From: Podochytrium sp. JEL0797
Lineage: Eukaryota > Chytridiomycota > Chytridiomycetes > Chytridiales > Chytriomycetaceae
Assembly (NCBI GenBank): GCA_027596195.1
Contig: JADGJG010000051.1
Location: 1 to 59,323, forward strand
Reading direction: 5' to 3'
Length of the DNA stretch: 59,323 nucleotides
Positions within the stretch are counted from its first letter, which is position 1, and the number at the start of each line of letters is the position of its first letter. This document shows, piece by piece, positions 54,697 to 59,323 of this stretch. The notes under the pieces were generated by a model that searched no databases, was not told where the DNA came from, and saw only the letters and a program-made list of their open reading frames with translations. A program made the position numbers and the translations under genes.

Positions 54697-57600
54697 ATGC
54701 TGACTTCAAGGCAACTCAAGAACTGGACCAAGGCTGTGTTGGCAGTTGAGTTTTGTTCGAGCGCTCGACGGCAAACTGCTTGTTAACCTTGGTAACCTTC
54801 ACGCACGAAAACAGTACGTCTTGGCATTTGTGTTCGTCTTCTCTCCAATGAGTCACTGGATGCAGCGCCGGGATCTCTATTGGGTGAGTGAGGAAGAACC
54901 TTGTGCCGCCGCGAAACTGACCCACCACAAACACCCAGGTCCCATTCATGCTCACAGTCCATTCACCATGGATAACCGTCGGGAAATACTTGAACGTGTC
55001 TTGTCTGATGGTCTTGTGCATTGCGTATTCCGGCTTGATGTGGACAATCTTGCAGGCTGTGTGTGGACACTCGAATGTTGCCATGAGTGCTGTGACGTTT
55101 GTTCATATTTACTGGATGTGTATTTATCGGCATCAGAGCCATGATCGGTACGTGTTTGTGTGTGGGTTTGGAGGGTGGAGGTTGATTCTAAAACAAACCC
55201 TTCAGATATTTTCAAGTATGTCTCATTGGGATCCTGATTTGCTTCATTGCGACTGCATCTGTAGCCGGAGTAGTTGGGGAGACCACGAGTAACGGGGAGT
55301 TGTTCGATCAAGAGTATCTTCAGCACACCATGGCATCCTTCTTGATTGGACTCTTGTACGTATCCTTTTTCCTCCTTTTTTGGATTGACGGTTGAATTAG
55401 CTCACCTCTATGCCTCACAGACTCGGACTCTTTGTCAATATCTGCATCTTCCCAGACTTCGCAGTCCACCACCTCGACATCAAAATCACCAGCACATTCC
55501 AAAAACTCTCTGCCCTCTCCACCGCCTCAATCGCATGCTTCACTCAAACCGAGGGGACTCACGAATCCTATGCGGCCGACTGCGAAATACGTAACCACCT
55601 CGTTGTCGAGATTCAACACACGTTTGGTGTCCTCGACGTTGCGATTGACGAAGCTTCCATGGAAATGACGTATTCCGCGTTTTCGATTGCAGATTACGCG
55701 CGGTTGTTGCGGCAGTGCAAGAGCGTGTCAGCGGTTTTGTTTTCGATTCATACGGTTTTGAATTCAGCGGAGGTGGAGGCGTTGGTGCTGTCGGATGGGT
55801 ATCAGCAGAACGTGACGAGTGCAGTGAAGCAGGCGTGGAGGGAGTTTGATGCCGCTTGTTGCAATATTTTTGATGGATTGGGCACGGATTTGAGTGGCGT
55901 TGAGGTTGGGGTGAAGAGGGAGGGGGATGTGGTAGAGCTCGAGAGGGCGGCTGCAAAGGCGCTTGAGACGTTGGTGATTCATCAGGAGAGCGTGTTTTCG
56001 GATATTTTGGAGGATGCGAGTTGCAAGTCGTATGAGGTGTATGTGCAGTTTGCGTTTCAGGCTTTGGCGACGACAGAGGTAGGCCGGGTTATTCGCGGTT
56101 TTGTTTTGCTCGCATGGATTGACCCCCCCCCCCCTTTTCTCTGTTTTAGTTTGTCAAAGAGCTGTCTGTTCTCCACCAAGAATCTCGTTCCTTGGCTTCC
56201 GCAGACAAACGCGTACGACTTCAATTCAACTGGTTCATTCCGTTGAAGAGATTGTTCAAGAATTTTGGAGCCCAGTGCAAGAGAGTCGTCCAGAATCCTG
56301 CTTCAGCGTGGTCCAACGAGGCTCTCGTCAAGTGGAAAGATTTTTTCCTCTCTGACGCGTCCGTGTACGGGTGCAAGGTTGCTTCTGCCGTGGTTTGCTT
56401 GCAGCTGATCATGTACCTGAATCCGTGAGTACCAATAAGATCCTGGAGCTGAAGACGTGTGTTCATTGACTACTTTGTCTTCAGCACATTCTTCATCAAC
56501 TGGTTCGTGATTCGAGCATTAGCGCCTTTGGGGGTCGCCATCACGCCTGTACTTGGCCAGACATATCTCGCACTGCCACCGAGAATCTTTGGAACCGCGG
56601 CTGGTGCTTCTCTTGCATATGCGAGTGTTGTGTTGTTTGGCAAGGATTCCTCGTACCATATCATCACAAGCGTGATTGCTGCCTTCCCTTGCTTTTACAT
56701 CCTCATCTTTTATCCGGACAAGAAGCCTTTGGCAGTGCTGACCCTTCTTGCATTTGGAAATGTAAGTTTTTCTTGGGTGCATTCTATGTTTTCTGGCCCT
56801 AACCGCGCCACTCGAACAGTACCTTTGCATCTCGTTCGCCTACGAATTTGCCGACTTCTTCCCAGCACCAGAAGTCTACCTCTACAAACTCATCACCGTC
56901 ATATCCGTCTCTCTCTGCTTCTCTGTCCTCTTCATGCTCGTCATCTACCCCGTCTTTGCACGTCGCCGCCTCCGCTCCGAAATGTCCGCCATCTTCCGCA
57001 ACCTCAACGTCTTCTACCGCAAAATCATTTCCACAGGCAATAGTTCCATGCCGCAAGATCCGAACGAAATCAAACACCTCCGCAACAAACTGTTTTCTCG
57101 AATCGTGGCCCTTGAACCGCTCATGAAGTTTTCGGTGGCGGAACCGCGGTTGGAAGGAAAGTTTCCGATTCAAGAGTATCGCAATGTGATCAATAGTATG
57201 TATCAATTGCTTGATCGGCTTGAAGGACTGCGTATTTGTATTGGAAATGTGCCGTTCGACAAGGACATTATGCGCGTGCTGCGGTACGGCGAATACGGCG
57301 AATCGCGGCTCGAAATGCACCGCACAATCCGGATTCTGCTCTACATCTTCTCCTCCACCATGCTCACGAAACTCCACATCCTTCCAAACCTCCCACACGC
57401 AATGCACTCCCGAAACCGCATGATCCACGGATTCATTGCAATGCTGTTGCATCACCACCAGTCGAATGGGGAAGACGAGACGGATCCGTTGAATGGCGTT
57501 ATGCCGGTGGATAAGAAGGGGATGGTGGAGGCTTTGAATCGTGACAAGTGGGTAAGGGTGTTGGGGATGTCGGTTGCGTTGAGGGAGGTGTCGAGAGTGT

Positions 57601-57704
57601 TGGATGAGACGGTGCCGTGTATGAAGGCAATTTTTGGGGAGGCGCCTGATGTGGTGGATCCCGAGGAGGATGTGGGGGTGCCGTTTGTTATTACAGTGTC
57701 GTGA
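54697..57704 (+). CDS. FUSC/ArAE-like membrane transporter T9, 8 exons, 856 aa
   Basis: Exons: 54697-54744, 54815-54883, 54939-55147, 55206-55355, 55421-56078, 56150-56424, 56485-56761 and 56820-57704, exactly 857 codons. N-terminal wording: SRQLKNWTKAVLA, then YVLAFVFVFSPMSHWMQRRDLYW, then YLNVSCLMVLCIAYSGLMW and QAVCGHSNVAMSAVTFVHIYWMCIYRHQSHDR. The loop has GLFVNICIFPDFAVHHLDIKI. FUSC motif: TPVLGQTYLALPPRIFGTAAGASLAYASV. C-terminal domain: YPVFARRRLRSEMSAIFRNLNVFYRKII, ending PFVITVS. It is most like T10 in the VCGHSNVA / VCGHSYVA segment, so T9 and T10 form a third subgroup with a shared intron pattern in the N-terminal part. Confidence 0.85.
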
Positions 57705-57796
57705 TATCGGACATTTTCCGAACGTTCTATGCATAAACATTTGTTGAGAACTAGCAAACTCTCTTTCGTCTTGCATGATTTTGACTGGTCGGGTTT

Positions 57797-57917
57797 TGAC
57801 AGCTGATCGGATTTGATCGGATTTGACAGCTGTCGCACTTCACCCGCCCAAATTTCGAACTCGAACACCTGTCAAAAACATAAAACCTGCCAACTTGACC
57901 CGTCTGTTTTTTGACAG
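57797..57917 (+). promoter_or_regulatory. Cluster of TGACAG elements upstream of the pentapeptide gene
   Basis: TGACAGCT at 57797, the near-palindrome TGACAGCTGTC at 57824, CTGTCA at about 57869 and TGACAG at about 57912 all lie within 150 bases of the ATG at 57945, several with a TTTT flank. TGACAG is the known core of TALE-class homeodomain factors, and TGACAGCTGTCA is the dimer form. The match is in sequence only; no factor is identified. A related TTTTGACA inverted repeat sits at the start of MYND copy A. Confidence 0.5.
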
Positions 57918-57944
57918 AAACATTCCAAAAAACACACCTCCACC

Positions 57945-58559
57945 ATGCTCGCCAATCTTCTTCGCACCGCCACCATTGCCTTCCTTGTCATCTCCCAAGT
58001 CCAAGCTGGAGGTCCCGCTCAACTCGGACAACCTTGCAACAATGCTCCCCAGAGCTGTCAAACTGGACTTACCTGTCAAGCCGGCGTCTGTGCCAACCCA
58101 AGCACCCGCCCAGATGTTAACGCGGGAGTCATCCAAGCCAACGAAGTGGACGCCGACAACATCAACGCAAATGTCATTATGGCGAACGTTGTCAACTCGG
58201 ACAACATCAACGCGAATAGTGTTCAAGCTGGTGCGGTGAATGCCGACAACGTGAACGCGAACAGTGTCCAAGCCGGCACGGTGAACGCTGACAACGTGAA
58301 CGCGGGCCAGATCAACGCGGGGGTCGTCAACGGTCGTGACATTAATGCCGGAGTCATCAACGCGGGAGTTGTGAACTCAGACGAAGTTGACGCCAATCAA
58401 GTCAACGCGGGTCAAATCTACGCGGGTGAAGTGGAGGCTGAGAATATCAATGCGGGCAGTGTTGATGCGAATGTCGTTGATGCCGATGACATTAACGCGG
58501 GTTCATTTTCTGCTGGACAAGTCAACCGTCCTGTCTTCTTCAATGCCAACATCAGATGA
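57945..58559 (+). CDS. Secreted protein of 27 uninterrupted pentapeptide-like repeats, 204 aa
   Basis: Single exon. Residues 1-21 form a signal peptide (MLANLLRTATIAFLVISQVQA). Residues 22-56 contain four cysteines (31, 38, 44, 49), as in a small disulfide-bonded cap. From residue 58 to 192 every fifth residue is Val or Ile (Phe once) and the residue two later is almost always Ala: the unit is [VI]-N-A-[GDN]-x, repeated 27 times without indels (V58, I63, V68 and so on to F188). The tail is NRPVFFNANIR. A strict five-residue period with small and aliphatic residues suits a right-handed beta-helix like the pentapeptide-repeat fold, but the Val-to-Ala spacing is +2 rather than the canonical Ala-to-Leu +2. 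A structural cell-wall or surface role is inference. I do not know a named family. Confidence 0.85.
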   Translation: MLANLLRTATIAFLVISQVQAGGPAQLGQPCNNAPQSCQTGLTCQAGVCANPSTRPDVNAGVIQANEVDADNINANVIMANVVNSDNINANSVQAGAVNADNVNANSVQAGTVNADNVNAGQINAGVVNGRDINAGVINAGVVNSDEVDANQVNAGQIYAGEVEAENINAGSVDANVVDADDINAGSFSAGQVNRPVFFNANIR

Positions 58560-58751
58560 TTGAAATTGGCCATTCCTTCTTTCATTTTTTTTATTAAATT
58601 GTGTTTAATTTTTCGAAATGTTCTCCCCCTCGATTTTTTTCAAGCCTCGGCTGGGCTGTGGCGATGCTTGTTTCCTGTTGACTCACGCTCAATCTTTCAT
58701 TCATCTCCAAAGATGAAAACTCCCAGGCCACACGTCCCAAGGCGTTGTACG

Positions 58752-59230
58752 ATGCTCACAAACAGGCAACTCCTGAACTGGGCGAAGGCTGTTCTGGCTG
58801 TGAGATACCCACCCCATCTGTGCCGCTCTTAGTAACGGCCTGTGAAGTACGTTTTAGCCATAACCTTCGTTTTCACGCCCCGCTTGAGCTCGTGGATGCA
58901 GAGAAGAGATCTTTATTGGGTAAGTGTCATAAGCGTTTGATACATGGAGCTAACTTTGAAGGAAAGGTCGTTTTCATGACAATTGTGCACTCGCCTCACA
59001 AGTCGGTCGGATCGTTTCTCAATCAAACAGGTAACTGGCTACAGCTTTCGACTTCTTTTATGTGTATCTGATCTGGTACCAGGGATGCTGCTTCTTTCAA
59101 TTGGCTATTCGAGCGCAATCTGGGTGTTTGTCCAAGCTGTGTGTGGGCATTCATACGTCGCCATCTCAATAGTCACGTTCTGCCATGTTTATTCGCTTTC
59201 TGTCTTGCGTGCGAGATCTCATGATCGGTA
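58752..59230 (+). CDS. FUSC/ArAE-like membrane transporter T10, 3' truncated by window end
   Basis: Exons can be followed from the ATG at 58752: the tag MLTNRQLLNWAKAVLA, then YVLAITFVFTPRLSSWMQRRDLYW, then VVFMTIVHSPHKSVGSFLNQT, then GMLLLSIGYSSAIWVFVQAVCGHSYVAISIVTFCHVYSLSVLRARSHDR, ending in a donor site just before 59230. The order and intron positions match T9, except that the exon holding the HSP block is split again after NQT. The remainder, including the loop, FUSC motif and C-terminal domain, lies beyond the end. Its breakage is due to the contig end, not a lesion in the gene. Confidence 0.82.
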
Positions 59231-59267
59231 GATAGACTTTTTTGTATTCCAATAGAATCTCCTTTAT

Positions 59268-59321
<54 letters not shown>
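59268..59321. other. Poly-G run at the contig end (probable artefact)
   Basis: A run of about 54 G, interrupted only by a final TG, closes the window. Such runs are typical of failed cycles on two-colour sequencers that were carried into an assembly. It follows unfinished gene T10 directly, in an intron, so it marks an artificial contig end rather than biology. Confidence 0.85.
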
Positions 59322-59322
<1 letters not shown>

Positions 59323-59323
59323 G

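Noticed and set aside
56799..57776. 325-codon His-rich minus-strand frame
   Set aside because: It mirrors the final exon of T9 and has no domain; similar antisense frames lie over the same exon of other copies.
57945..58559. Collagen-like or antifreeze protein of a named class
   Set aside because: The five-residue period rules out the Gly-x-y triplet, and no Thr ladder typical of known ice-binding helices is present.
1..59323. CRISPR array, bacterial operon or prophage
   Set aside because: No spaced direct repeats were found; genes are spliced and eukaryotic.

Overview
The window is nuclear DNA of a fungus, most likely an early-diverging zoosporic (chytrid-like) lineage; I cannot fix the species. 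Genes carry short GT-AG introns (mostly 48-70 nt) that re-join conserved protein motifs in frame, and the recognisable genes are eukaryotic: mitochondrial Hsp70, a Golgi pH regulator, Rab5, a mitochondrial circularly permuted GTPase and a PDE9-type cyclic-nucleotide phosphodiesterase. The zoosporic placement is inference, resting mainly on the PDE9-type enzyme and the overall gene mix. The right end is a run of about 54 G, almost certainly a contig-end artefact.

Two multigene families dominate. The first is ten copies (here T1-T10) of a large multi-exon membrane protein of about 860-880 residues with an FUSC/ArAE (aromatic acid exporter, BRE4-like) architecture: T1 at 8.7-11.6 kb (+), T2 and T3 at 20.0-26.3 kb (+), T4-T8 at 33.4-49.9 kb (-), T9 at 54.7-57.7 kb (+), and T10 cut by the end. 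The second is about twelve loci of an intronless MYND zinc-finger family: intact copies at 1.5, 16.8 and 31.0 kb, a frame-disrupted divergent copy at 26.4 kb, and at least eight pseudogenes or fragments. The two families are interleaved.

Layout. 1-1.5 kb: no gene seen. 1.5-3.3 kb: MYND copies. 3.4-5.2 kb (-): GPHR-type Golgi pH regulator, divergent from a small secreted protein (5.4-6.0 kb). 6.1-7.9 kb: NOA1/YqeH-type mitochondrial GTPase. 7.9-8.4 kb: MYND remnant and a tRNA-Met. 8.7-11.6 kb: T1. 11.6-17.7 kb: MYND graveyard, a second identical tRNA-Met, a small membrane protein and one intact MYND gene. 18.2-19.5 kb: a short hypothetical gene and an FkbM-like methyltransferase. 20-26.3 kb: T2, T3. 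26.4-33 kb: MYND genes around mitochondrial HSP70. 33.4-50 kb: T4-T8. 50.3-52.2 kb (-): PDE9-like enzyme. 52.8-54.1 kb: Rab5. 54.7-57.7 kb: T9. 57.9-58.6 kb: a secreted protein built of 27 uninterrupted five-residue repeats. 58.75 kb onward: truncated T10.

The single-copy genes are ordinary housekeeping genes with no shared pathway. What is unusual is the accessory material: local amplification of one transporter family, birth-and-death of an apparently lineage-specific MYND family with a conserved N-terminal domain and a C-terminal 'KPENL' domain, and the pentapeptide-like secreted protein with clustered TGACAG motifs in its promoter.
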